NCBI RefSeq assembly: GCF_019448235.1
Contig: NZ_CP080409.1
Coordinates: forward strand, 2,294,001-2,358,000
Reading direction: 5' to 3'
Source of the DNA: Nocardioides panacisoli
Lineage (GTDB): Bacteria > Actinomycetota > Actinomycetes > Propionibacteriales > Nocardioidaceae
DNA: 64,000 nt
The notes under the pieces were generated by a model. It was not told the DNA's origin and did not search any database. It worked only from the letters and a program-made list of their open reading frames with translations. A program made the position numbers and the translations under genes. Below are positions 1 to 10,300 of this stretch, piece after piece; the stretch's first letter is position 1, and each line of letters begins with the position of its first letter.

Positions 1-56
1 TGCGCAGAGCAGCGCTATACAGGACCGATCAGCACCGGTGGCCGTTGGAGGCAGCC

Positions 57-1292
57 ATGACCGTGATCCCCGACCCGCGCGTCCTTCTCTACCCGCGGAT
101 CCGCAAGTCTCCGTTCTTCCACGCCTCGCGCCAGCACGGCGTGGCGATGTACAGCGTCTACAACCGCACCTACCATCCGCGGCACTACGGCGATCCGGTC
201 GCGGAGTACTGGGCACTGCTGACCGGCGTCACCCTGTGGGACACCGGCGTCGAGCGCCAGGTGGAGATCACCGGGCCGGACGCCTTCGACTTCACCAACC
301 TGCTGGTCACCCGCGACCTGACCAAGTGCGAGGTCGGCCAGTGCAAGTACGTCTTCCTCACCGACGACGACGGCGGCATCCTCAACGACCCGGTCCTGCT
401 GCGCCTGGGCGAGAACCACTTCTGGCTCTCCCTGGCCGACAGCGACATCCTGCTCTGGGCCCGCGGCGTCGCCCACGGGCTCGGGTACGACGTCCACATC
501 CGGGAGGCCGACGTCGGCCCCGTCCAGGTGCAGGGGCCGCACTCGGCCGCGGTGATGCGCGAGGTGTTCGGCCCGAGCGTGCTGGACATCGGTTACTACC
601 GCCTCGCCGAGTACCAGCTCGACGGCATGGACGTCGTGGTGTCCCGCACCGGCTACACCGCCGAGGTCGGCTTCGAGATCTACGTCCGCAACGCCAGCCG
701 CGACGGCGTCCGGCTCTGGGAGACGGTGTGGGCCGCCGGGGAACCCTTCGGCATGAAGGTGATCGGGCCCTGCCACCTGCGGCGCATCGAGGCCGGCATC
801 CTCGCCCAGGGCTGCGACATCACCTTCGAGACCAACCCGTTCGAGGTCGGCATGGGCTATGACTGGATGGTCAGCCTGGACCAGGAGGCCGACTTCATCG
901 GCAAGGCCGCGCTGCGCCGCATCAAGGAGCAGGGCGTACGCCGCCGCCTGGCCGGCGTGGAGATCGGCGGCGAGCCGCTGGGCACCTTCAACGACGGTTC
1001 GATGATCGAGCCCTTCCCGGTCCACCACGGGGACGACGAGGTCGGCACCGTCACCTCGGCCTGCTTCTCGCCGCGGCTGGAGCGCAACATCGGCTACGCG
1101 ATGCTGCCGATCGAGCTGACCGAGCTCGGCACCCGGGTGGAGGTCACCACGCCCGCGGGCCGGGTGGGCGCGGTGGTGGTGCCCAAGCCGTTCGTGGACC
1201 CGACCAAGGACGTGCCCAAGCAGGACCTGGTCGACCTCACCGCCGGGCAGGAAGCGGAGCGCTCCGATGTCGTCCCGCACTCGACCGGCTGA
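57..1292 (+). CDS. Folate-dependent demethylase, GcvT/DmdA/LigM-like
   Basis: 411-aa protein of the aminomethyltransferase (GcvT) fold, expected to move a methyl or aminomethyl group from a small substrate onto tetrahydrofolate in the cytoplasm. Visible family signatures are GGILND near residue 110, the QGPHS segment near residue 160 and RTGYTAEVGFE near residue 200, followed by a C-terminal barrel from about residue 290. The ATG at 57 is preferred over an upstream in-frame TTG at 45 because GGAG at 47-50 lies 6 bases before it. It overlaps the next gene by 26 bases and heads a three-gene C1 module with a MetF-like reductase and formate-THF ligase. That arrangement recalls the ligM-metF-ligH module of aryl O-demethylation and also DMSP demethylation by DmdA. 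The substrate cannot be read from the sequence: DMSP, a methoxylated aromatic or a methylated amine are all possible. Confidence 0.85.
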   Translation: MTVIPDPRVLLYPRIRKSPFFHASRQHGVAMYSVYNRTYHPRHYGDPVAEYWALLTGVTLWDTGVERQVEITGPDAFDFTNLLVTRDLTKCEVGQCKYVFLTDDDGGILNDPVLLRLGENHFWLSLADSDILLWARGVAHGLGYDVHIREADVGPVQVQGPHSAAVMREVFGPSVLDIGYYRLAEYQLDGMDVVVSRTGYTAEVGFEIYVRNASRDGVRLWETVWAAGEPFGMKVIGPCHLRRIEAGILAQGCDITFETNPFEVGMGYDWMVSLDQEADFIGKAALRRIKEQGVRRRLAGVEIGGEPLGTFNDGSMIEPFPVHHGDDEVGTVTSACFSPRLERNIGYAMLPIELTELGTRVEVTTPAGRVGAVVVPKPFVDPTKDVPKQDLVDLTAGQEAERSDVVPHSTG

Positions 1293-2127
1293 CCCCGAGG
1301 TCCGGCGCACCCTGCGCCACTGGCTGGAGCAGCCCCGCTACGAGGTGCTGCCGCTACCCGGCATCGTCGACGAGGTCGCGGCAGCCCTCCCCTCGCCGAC
1401 CACCCTCACCGTGACGGCCTCACCCACCCACGGGACGGCGGCCACCCTCGAGGTCGCCGAGCACCTCTCCGCGCAGGGGCACCGCGTCGTGCCGCACCTC
1501 GCGGCGCGGCTGCTGCACGACGAGGCGGAGCTGGCCGAGGTGGTCGACCGCCTCACCCGGCACGGCATCGGTGATGCCTTCGTCGTGGCGGGCGACGCCC
1601 CGGAGCCCGCGGGCAGCTTCGAGGGCGCGCTCGAGGTGGTGACGGCGCTCTCCCGGCTCGCGCCCCACCTGCGTGTGGGCGTGGCCGGCTACCCCGAGAC
1701 GCACCCCCGGATCCCCGACGACGTCGCGAGCCGGGCGCTGTGGGACAAGCGCGACCACGCGGCGTACGTCGTCACCCAGGTCTGCTTCGACGCCCACGTC
1801 GTGCGGGCGTGGGTGGCGGGGCTCCGCATCCGTGGCATCGGGCTGCCGGTCCTGCTCGGCCTGCCCGGGCCGGTGCCGACCACCCGGCTGCTCCGCGTCG
1901 GCCAGCGGATCGGTGTCGGCGCCTCGCTGCGCTTCCTCACCGGCAACGCCGGCATGCTGCGCGTCCTGCGGCCGGGAGCCTTCGACCCGTTGCCGTTGCT
2001 GGGCGACGTGGCCGAGCCCGGCGGCGACCTCGTGGCCGGCGTGCACCTCTACACCTTCAACGCCGTCGCCGACACCGAGCAGTGGCGGCTCGGTGTGCTC
2101 GCCGACCTCGCCGAGGACGCCGCATGA
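1267..2127 (+). CDS. Methylenetetrahydrofolate reductase family protein
   Basis: 286-aa MetF-like TIM-barrel flavoprotein, close to the usual 290-300 aa. Family hallmarks are VAGYPETHP near residue 138, the TQVCFD strand near residue 176 and GVHLYTFN near residue 262. Known family members interconvert 5,10-methylene-THF and 5-methyl-THF. Next to a demethylase, the likely direction here is oxidation of 5-methyl-THF produced by the first gene (inference). The ATG lies inside the upstream gene (26-base overlap) and the stop codon overlaps the start of the next gene as ATGA, so the three genes are almost certainly translated from one mRNA. The sequence is divergent, so it may be a dedicated paralogue rather than the housekeeping MetF for methionine synthesis. 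Confidence 0.85.
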   Translation: MSSRTRPADPEVRRTLRHWLEQPRYEVLPLPGIVDEVAAALPSPTTLTVTASPTHGTAATLEVAEHLSAQGHRVVPHLAARLLHDEAELAEVVDRLTRHGIGDAFVVAGDAPEPAGSFEGALEVVTALSRLAPHLRVGVAGYPETHPRIPDDVASRALWDKRDHAAYVVTQVCFDAHVVRAWVAGLRIRGIGLPVLLGLPGPVPTTRLLRVGQRIGVGASLRFLTGNAGMLRVLRPGAFDPLPLLGDVAEPGGDLVAGVHLYTFNAVADTEQWRLGVLADLAEDAA

Positions 2128-3818
2128 ACACCACGAACCTGTCGATCGCACGGTCGGCCACGCCGAAGCCGATCGAGGACGTGGCCGGCGCCATGGGGAT
2201 CGGCCCCCACATGTTGGAGCACCACGGCCGGGGCGTCGCGAAGCTCGACCTCGCCGCGATCGAGGAGCTGGGCGACCGGCCGCGGGCGAAGTACGTCGTC
2301 GTCACCGCGATCACCCCGACCCCGCTCGGTGAGGGCAAGACGACCACGACCGTGGGCCTCGGCCAGGGCCTCAACCGGATCGGTCGGGCCGCGACGATCG
2401 CGGTGCGCCAGCCCTCGATGGGGCCGACGCTGGGCATCAAGGGCGGCGGCGCGGGCGGCGGCATGAGCCAGGTGATCCCGATGGAGCGGCTCAACCTCCA
2501 CCTGACCGGTGACCTGCACGCGGTGACGGCGGCCCACAACCAGCTCGCGGCGATGGTCGACAACCACCTCTTCCGCGGCAGCCCGTCCGGCCTGGACCCG
2601 AGCCGCGTGACGTGGCGTCGCGTGCTCGACGTCAACGACCGCGGGCTCCGCAACGTGGTGACCGGCCTCGGCGGCGCGCTGGACGGCCCGACCCGGCAGT
2701 CGGGCTTCGACATCACGGCCGCCTCGGAGGTGATGGCGACCCTGGCGCTGACCACCTCGCTGTCCGACCTCCGGGCGCGGCTGGGGCGGATCGTGGTGGG
2801 CCAGACCACAGCGGGTGCACCGGTGACGGCCGAGGACGTCCGCGGCGCCGGCGCCATGACCGTGCTGCTGCGTGAGGCCATCCAGCCCAACCTGCTGCAG
2901 ACCCTGGAGAACACGCCGGCCCTGGTGCACTGCGGACCGTTCGGCAACATCGCGACCGGCAACTCCTCGGTCGTCGCCGACCTGATCGGCATCCACACCG
3001 GCGAGTTCCTCGTCACCGAGGCCGGCTTCGCCGCCGACATGGGCTTCGAGCGCTTCTGCAACCTCAAGTGCCGCGTATCCGGGCTGGCGCCCGACGCCGC
3101 CGTGGTGGTCGCGACCGTGCGGGCGCTCAAGGTCCACTCGGGCCGTCACCGGGTGGTCGCGGGACGGCCGTTGCCCGAGGAGCTGCTCGCCGAGAACCCC
3201 GACGACGTCCGGGCGGGGGCAGCGAACCTGCTCGCACAGATCGAGATCGTGCGCCGGCACGGCGTCACACCGGTCGTGGCGGTCAACGCCTTCCCCGGCG
3301 ACCACCGGTCCGAGCTCGACGCCGTCCGCGAGATCGCGGCGACCGCCGACGTCCGCTGCGCGGTCTGCACCCACTTCACCGACGGTGGGGCGGGCGCGAC
3401 CGAGCTGGCCGAGGCCGTGGCCGAGGCGGCGGCCGGCCCCTCCCGCTTCTGTTTCCTCCACCCCACCGAGGCCTCGCTGCGGGACAAGATCGAGACCATC
3501 GCGACCCAGGTGTACGGCGCCGACGGGATCGACGTGGCCCCCACCGCCGCGCGCTCCCTCGCGGCCTACGAGGACGCGGGGTACGGCGACCTCGGGGTCT
3601 GCATGGCCAAGACCCACCTGTCGCTCTCCTCCGACCCCACGCTCACCGGGGCGCCGAGGGGCTGGCGGCTCCCGGTCCGCGAGGTCCGCCTCTCGGCGGG
3701 CGCGGGTTACGTCTACGCCATCTGCGGGGACATGCAGACCATGCCGGGCCTCGGGTCGGCCCCGGCGGCCGAGTCGATCGACATCGACGCCGACGGCCGG
3801 ACCGTGGGCCTCTTCTGA
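2124..3818 (+). CDS. fhs: Formate-tetrahydrofolate ligase
   Basis: 564 aa, the normal length for this enzyme. It couples formate, ATP and THF to 10-formyl-THF and can run in reverse to release formate and ATP. The nucleotide-binding loop with TPLGEGKTTT lies near residue 65, followed by conserved GGGAGGG and the C-terminal MQTMPGLGSAPAAE segment typical of Fhs. The ATG at 2124 overlaps the preceding stop by 4 bases, so it is translationally coupled to the MetF-like gene. In this module it would complete oxidation of a methyl group removed by the first gene to formate with ATP recovery; that flow is inference. The gene is followed by a GC-rich hairpin, so it is likely the last gene of the operon. 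Confidence 0.95.
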   Translation: MNTTNLSIARSATPKPIEDVAGAMGIGPHMLEHHGRGVAKLDLAAIEELGDRPRAKYVVVTAITPTPLGEGKTTTTVGLGQGLNRIGRAATIAVRQPSMGPTLGIKGGGAGGGMSQVIPMERLNLHLTGDLHAVTAAHNQLAAMVDNHLFRGSPSGLDPSRVTWRRVLDVNDRGLRNVVTGLGGALDGPTRQSGFDITAASEVMATLALTTSLSDLRARLGRIVVGQTTAGAPVTAEDVRGAGAMTVLLREAIQPNLLQTLENTPALVHCGPFGNIATGNSSVVADLIGIHTGEFLVTEAGFAADMGFERFCNLKCRVSGLAPDAAVVVATVRALKVHSGRHRVVAGRPLPEELLAENPDDVRAGAANLLAQIEIVRRHGVTPVVAVNAFPGDHRSELDAVREIAATADVRCAVCTHFTDGGAGATELAEAVAEAAAGPSRFCFLHPTEASLRDKIETIATQVYGADGIDVAPTAARSLAAYEDAGYGDLGVCMAKTHLSLSSDPTLTGAPRGWRLPVREVRLSAGAGYVYAICGDMQTMPGLGSAPAAESIDIDADGRTVGLF

Positions 3819-3819
3819 G

Positions 3820-3845
3820 GCCCGTCGCCGGGAGGGACGACGGGT
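3820..3845. terminator. Bidirectional hairpin between convergent genes
   Basis: CCCGTCG at 3821-3827 pairs with CGACGGG at 3838-3844 around a 10-base loop. It sits between the fhs stop and the convergent lipoprotein gene. There is no T tract, so it is at best a GC-rich actinobacterial-type terminator. Confidence 0.5.
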
Positions 3846-3846
3846 C

Positions 3847-4326
3847 TCAGCCGCCGACCTTGCCGGCCTGGGCGTTGAGGGTGCACTGCGTCGCGCCCTC
3901 GACCACCCGGGCCGAGGCCTTCCAGTCGCGGGACTCCTTGGGCGGCACGCCCTTGACGACGGCCACGCCGCGGCCGAGCACGTCGCTGGTGTCGTTGATC
4001 CAGCTCACCGTGATGACGAAGTCCCGCGGTCGCCCGCCGGAGTTGGTCAACGTGCCGGCGACCTCCTGCTTGCCCGCATCCGTGGTGCACTCGCCGTCCT
4101 GCTCGACGTCACTCGCCACGCCCTTGGCCTGCTTCAGCTGCGGCACCGTGGGCAGGTCCGTGGGCGAGACCCCGTTCTCGCGCGGGGTCGCGCTCACCGT
4201 GGCGTCCGCGCCGTTGCCCTGCTCGTCGCCGTCCCCGGAACCGTCGCCGGTGCACCCACTCGCCAGCAGGGCGAGGGCGGCGACGGCGATGCCGGCGGAG
4301 CGGAGGGAACGGGACCGAGACAGCAT
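3847..4326 (-). CDS. Lipoprotein, FxLYD-like domain
   Basis: 159 aa. The start at 4326 is chosen because AAGGAG lies 8 bases upstream; an in-frame start further out has no such site. A type II signal peptide ends in the lipobox LLASGC, predicting a lipid-anchored exported protein. A low-complexity Gly/Asp/Glu linker follows, then a C-terminal beta-rich domain of about 75 residues whose pattern (hydrophobic strands, VLGRG, a conserved Trp, VEGATQC) resembles FxLYD domains; this assignment is tentative. Two cysteines in the domain could form a disulfide. It lies about 70 bases downstream of the giant surface-protein gene on the same strand, so the two may be cotranscribed. Function unknown. Confidence 0.75.
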   Translation of the reverse strand: MLSRSRSLRSAGIAVAALALLASGCTGDGSGDGDEQGNGADATVSATPRENGVSPTDLPTVPQLKQAKGVASDVEQDGECTTDAGKQEVAGTLTNSGGRPRDFVITVSWINDTSDVLGRGVAVVKGVPPKESRDWKASARVVEGATQCTLNAQAGKVGG

Positions 4327-4394
4327 GGCAGGCACTCCTTGGCTGGTGTGACGTTCGCGATCAGGGTGACACATGGGACCGAGGGTGCTGGCGG

Positions 4395-7300
4395 TCAGGA
4401 CCGGTCCGTCCGGCGTCGGGCCACCAGCAGCAACCCGCCGAGTCCGACGAGCAGCAGTCCGACCAGGCCGATCAGCGCGGCGGGACCGCCGGTGTCGGGC
4501 AGCAGGCCGCCACCGTCGCCCTCCTCGGCACCGGACTGGGTGTCTCCGGAGTCCCCGGCGTCACCGGTGCCGTCCGGACCGCCCGGTCCCGGCTCCTCGG
4601 GCACGTCGGCCTCGACCGCCGCGGTGTCGTCGACGCTGCCGACTGCCTCCCCGTCGTACATCGCGGTCGCGGTGGCCGTGTTGAGGATCTCGCCGGCCTG
4701 CGCATCGGCGGCCGTGGCGACGTACGTCGCCGTGCAGGTGACCGTCTCCCCGGGCGTCAGGTCGCCGTCGGGGCAGGTGACGTCGACCCCGGCGGCGCTC
4801 AACATCGGGTCGTCGACGCCGACATCGGTCAGGGTGACCGACCCGGTGTTGGTGACCGCGAAGGAGAACTCGACCTGCTCACCGGCGTCGGCGAGGTCGT
4901 CGCCGTCCTCGTCGCGCAGCTCGGCGGTCTTCTCCAGCGCGATCCCCGGCTCGGCGCGGGTCGGGGTCGAGACCTCGTCCTCGTCGGAGACCTCGACCGG
5001 GGTGCCGTCGACCGACGCCACGCCCAGGGCGGTCGCGACGTTGTCCACGGACCTGTTGTCGACGTCGGCCTGGGTCACTTCGTAGGCGACGTTCGGGGCG
5101 CAGGTCGTGTCGTCGCCCGGTGCGAGCTCGGTGGCCTCGCAGGTGACCGCACCCACCTTCGGGTCCTGCACCTCGACCTGCGCCAGTGCCAGGTTGCCGG
5201 TGTTGGTCACCGTGAAGGTGTAGGCGATGACCTCACCCACGTCGGCGATGCCGTTGTCGTTGGCGTCCTGCAGTTCGCCGACCTTCTCCAGCGACAGGCT
5301 CGGGTCCGGTGCCTCCACCGGCGTGGTCGTCGAGTCGGTTGCCGACCGCACCGGCGCCTCGTCGGGGTCGACACCGGTGGCGCTCGCTGTGTTCTCGAAG
5401 CTGCCGTTCTCCTCGTCGGCGGCGGTGAGCTCGTACGGCGCGTCGGTGCGGCAGGTCGTGTCGTCACCCGGCGCCAGGGTGGCGTCGTCACAGCTGACGG
5501 CCCCCACGCTCGGGTCGTCGATGGCGATCGAGTCGATCGTCACGTTGCCGGTGTTGGTCACGGTGAAGGTGAAGTCGACGGTGTCACCGGCGTCGGTGAT
5601 GCCGTTGTCGTTCACGTCGTCCGGCGCACCGGCCTGCTTGTCGAGCGTGAGCTCCGGGGCCGCCTCGGGCACGGGCGTCGAGGTGGCTGCCTGCTCGGAG
5701 CTGACGGTGTCGTCGTCGCCCGTCAGTCCGGTCGCGGTCGCCACGTTGTCGACCGACCCGTTGTCGACGTCGGCCTGGGTCACTTCGTAGGCGACGTCGG
5801 GGGCGCAGGTCGTGTCGTCGCCCGGTGCGAGCTCGGTGGCCTCGCAGGTGACCGCACCCACCTTCGGGTCGTCCACCGCGAGCTCGGTCAGCCCCCGGTT
5901 GCCGGTGTTGGTCAGCGTGAAGGTGTAGTCGATGACCTCACCCACGTCGGCGACCTCGTTGCCGTTGGCGTCCTGCAGCTCCGCGACCTTCTCCAGCACC
6001 AGGGCGGGCACCGCCTCGATCGGCGTCGAGGTCTGGTCGGCGTTGGACTCCACCGGAGTGTCGAACGGTCCCTCGGCCACGGCGGTCGCGACGTTGTCGG
6101 CCGTGCCGCCCTCGACGTCGTCCTGGGTGATGCTGTACGTCGCGCTGCACTCGGCGACGTCGCCCACCCCGAGCGTGGTCGGGTCGCAGGCGACCGGACC
6201 GACCAACTCGTCGTCGATGGTGACCTCGTCCACCGGCACGTTGCCGGTGTTGGTGACGGTGAAGGTGTAGTCGATGGTGTCACCGGCGCCGATGAAGTCG
6301 TCCCCGGTGGCCTCGACCGGCTCGGCGGCCTGCTTGTCCAGGCTCAGCGCGGGCTGCGGCTCGTCGACGCCGACGTCCGCGGTGTCCTCGTTCGACTCCA
6401 CGTCCTCGCCGTCACGGTCCACACCGGCGGCCGTCGCGACGTTGGTGACGGTCGTCCCCTCGTCGTCGGGCTCGAAGGTGTAGGTGCCCGAGCACGTCGC
6501 CGACTGGCCGACCTCGAGCGTGTCGCGGTCGCAGGTCACGTCCGCGATCCGGTCGTCGGTCACCGCGACGCCGTCGACGGGCACGTTGCCCTCGTTGGTG
6601 ACGACGTAGGTGTAGTCGACGGTGTCACCGCGATCGATGATGCCGTCGTCGTTGACGTCGACCGGGTCGCCGGCGGTCTTGGTCAGGCCCAGCGCCGGCG
6701 CCGGGGTCTGCACCGGCGTCGAGGTCGAGTCCTCCACGGCGTCCACGGTGTCGCCGTACCCGTCGAGGCCGCTGGCCCGCGCGGTGTTCTGCACGGCTCC
6801 GGCGGACTCGTCGCCTCCGGTGATCGTGTAGGTCTCCGCCGAGCAGGTCATCGACTCGCCCGGGCCGAGCTCGTCGCGCGGGCAGGTGACGTCGCCGACG
6901 GTGTCGTCGGTGACGCCGACCCCGGTCAGCGGCACGTTGGACTCGTTGGTCACCACGAAGGTGAAGGCCAGCGTGTCACCGGCGTCGGTCAGCCCGTCGT
7001 TGTTCTCGTCGACCGGCTCGGCGACCTGCTTGTCCAGCACCAGCTCGGTGACGGGGGTGTCGACCGGCGTGGTGGTCGTGTCCTCCTGGGACTCCGCGTC
7101 GGCGTCGTCGGGGTCGGTGGCGAGCGCCGTCGCCGTGTTGAGCACCTCGCCCGCCGTCTGGTCGGCCTCGGTGATCACGTACGGCGCGTCCGCGGTGCAC
7201 TCCAGGGACTCACCGACCGGCAGCACGCCCGCCGGGCACGTCACCGCGACGGCGGGGCTGGCACCCGAGAGCACGTCGTCGTCGATGCGCACGTTGCGCA

Positions 7301-10300
7301 GCGGGACGTTGCCCTCGTTGGTCACCCGGAAGGTGTATTGGATGGTGTCGCCGCGGGCGATGATCCCGTCGTTGTTCTCGTCGACCGGGTCCGCGGCCTG
7401 CTTGTCCAGCGTGAGCGCGGGCGCCTGGGCGGTCACCGGCGTCACCGTCTGGTCCGGGTCGGAGGTCACCGATCCGCCGTCGGGGTCGGTGCCCGTCGCG
7501 GCGGCGCTGTTCTCCACGACGCCGGTGTCGGTGTCGTCGCTGGTGATCTCGTACGGCGTGTCAGCGGTGCACAGCGTGGCCGCGTTCGGCGCGAGCGTCG
7601 TCTCGGGACAGGTGATGTCGATCGCGGGGTCGAGCGCGGAGAGCATGTCGTCCGCCACCGCGATCCCACTCACCGGGACGTTGCCGGTGTTGGTGACCTC
7701 GAAGCTGAACTGGATCGTGTCACCGATGTCGGTGATCCCGGAGTCGTTCTCGTCGACGGGGTTGCCGGCGCGCTTCTCGATGCTCAGCTCCGGCTCGGAG
7801 CGCTGCACCGCAGTGGTGGTGCCGTCCTCGTTCGACGCCACGTCGCCGCCGTCGGGGTCGGTGCCGAACGCCGTCGCCGAGTTCACCACCTGGCCGGCCA
7901 GCGTGTCGGCGTCGGTGATCTCGTACGCCGTCGCCGTGCACGTCGTGTCCTCGTTGGGCCCGAGGGTCGTCGCCTCACAGGTGATGGTGACGGCCGGGTC
8001 GGCCGCGGCGAGCATGTCGTCGCCGATCACCAGGCCCTGGACGGGGACGTTGCCGGTGTTGGTCACCGAGAAGGTGTAGACGATCGTGTCACCCGCGTCG
8101 ACGAGACCGTCGTCGTTGACGTCGGTGGGCGTCCCCGCCTGCTTGTCCAGCGACAGGCTCGGGGCAGGCGTGTCGACCGGCGTGGTCGTGGAGTCGGGCT
8201 CGGAGAGCACCGTGCCGTCGTCCGGGTCGAGTCCGCTGGCGCGGGCGGTGTTGTCGAAGGAGCCGTTCTCCTCGTCCGCCTCGGTCAGCTCGTAGGGCTC
8301 GTCGGTGCGGCAGGTCGTCTCCTCGGTCGGGGCCAACGTGGTCGCGTCACAGGTGACCGCGCCGACGCTGGGGTCGAGGATCTCGATCGAACGCACCGGC
8401 ACGTTGCCGCTGTTGCCGACCACGAAGGTGAAGGCCACGGTGTCGCCGGCATCGGTGATGCCGGACCCGTTGACGTCGGTGGGCGTACCCGCCTGCTTGT
8501 CCAGGGTCAGCGACGGCTCCGGCGTCGTCGTCGGCGTCGAGGTCCGCGACGGGTCCGAGACGACCTCCTCGTCGTCATTGGTCAGTCCGGCGACCGTGGC
8601 GACGTTGTCGACCGATCCGTTGTCCACGTCGCCGCTGGTGACCGTGTAGGGCACGACGGTCTGGCACGTGGTGTCCTCACCCGGGTCGAGCTGGGTGACG
8701 TCGCAGGCGACGTCACCGACCTTCGGGTCGTCCACGGCGACGGCCCGGAGCGGGACGTTGCCGTTGTTGGTGACGGTGAAGGTGTAGACGATCGTGTCGC
8801 CGGCGTCGGTCAGCCCGCTTCCGTTGACGTCGACCGGCTCGGCGGCCTGCTTGTCCAGCGACAGCGACGGCGCCGGGACGTCGACCGGGGTGCGGGTCTG
8901 CGCCTCGGTGCTCTCGACGTCGTTGTCGTCGGGGTCCAGACCGGCCGCGACCGCGGTGTTGAGGACCTCGCCGGCGGTCTCGTCCGCGTCGGTGATCACG
9001 TACGGCGCGTCCGCGGCGCAACTGGTGTCCTCGCCCACCTCGAGCGAGGTCTGGTCACAGGTGACGGCGCCCGCGACCGGGTCGTCGATGCTGAGCCCGG
9101 TGATGGGCACGTTGCCGTTGTTGGTGACGGTGAAGGTGTAGGCGATCGTGTCACCGGCAGCGGTCAGGCCGTCGTTGTTGACGTCGACCGGGTCGGCCGC
9201 CTGCTTGTCCAGGGTGAGCGACGGCGCCGGGGTGGTCACCGGGGTCACCGTGCTGTCGGGCAGCGAGGTCGTCTCGTCGTCGTCGGGGTCGAGCCCGGTG
9301 GCGATCGCGGTGTTGCGGACCTCGCCGAGTCCCTGGTCGGTGCCGGAGATGACGTAGGTCTCCTCCGCCGCGCACTCGGCCTCCTCGCCCGGGGCGAGGG
9401 TGGTCGGGTCACAGGTGACCACGCCGACGGTCTCGTCCTCGATGGCGACGTCGGTGATGGGCACGTTGCCGTTGTTGGTGACGGTGAAGGTGTAGGCGAT
9501 CGTGTCGCCGGCGTCGGTGATCCCCGACCCGTTGACGTCCACCGGGTCGGCGGCGCGCTTGTCCAGGAGCAGCTGGGGGTTCGGCGTCTGGACTGGCGTC
9601 CGGGTGCTGCCCTCGTTGGAGGTGACCTCGTCACCGTCACGGTCGACGCCGGCCGCGGTCGCGACGTTCTCCGCCGCGCCCTCGGCCTCGTCGGCCTCGG
9701 TGATCACGTACGGCTCGTCGGCCTCGCACACCGTCGACTCGTCCGGCGCCAGCGTGGTCTCCTCACACGTCGCGCCGCTGATCCGGTCGTCGACGATGGC
9801 GACGCCGTCCACGGGGACGTTGCCGGAGTTGGTGACGGTGAAGGTGTAGGCGACGGTGTCACCGGCGTCGGTGAGGCCGCTCTCGTTGACGTCCTCCGGG
9901 GTCGCGGCCTCCTTGACCAGGGTCAGCGCCGGCTCGGGCGTCGCGACCGCGGTCGAGGTGGAGGCCGGGTTGGACACGATCGTGTCGTCGTAGCCGTCCA
10001 CGGCCTGGGCGCGGGCGGTGTTCTCCACCGTGCCGGCGGCCTCGTCCTCGGCGGTGATCGTGTAGAGGAGGTCGGCACGGCAGAAGGTGCTCTCCCCGGG
10101 CTCGAGGTTGTCCAGGATGCAGCTGACGGGGCCGACCAGCGGGTCGAGCACGTTGAGCAGGTCCAGCGGCACGTTGCCGTCATTGGTCACGTTGAACCGG
10201 TAGCGGATGGTGTCGCCGGCATCGACCAGGCCGTCGTCGTTGACGTCGGTCGGCGTACCGGCGGTCTTGGTGAAGGCCAGGGACGGACGCGGCGTCTCGA

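Noticed and set aside
2049..3617. Long minus-strand open frame opposite fhs
   Set aside because: It is the antisense shadow of a highly conserved enzyme gene and lacks a start with ribosome site or recognisable domain.
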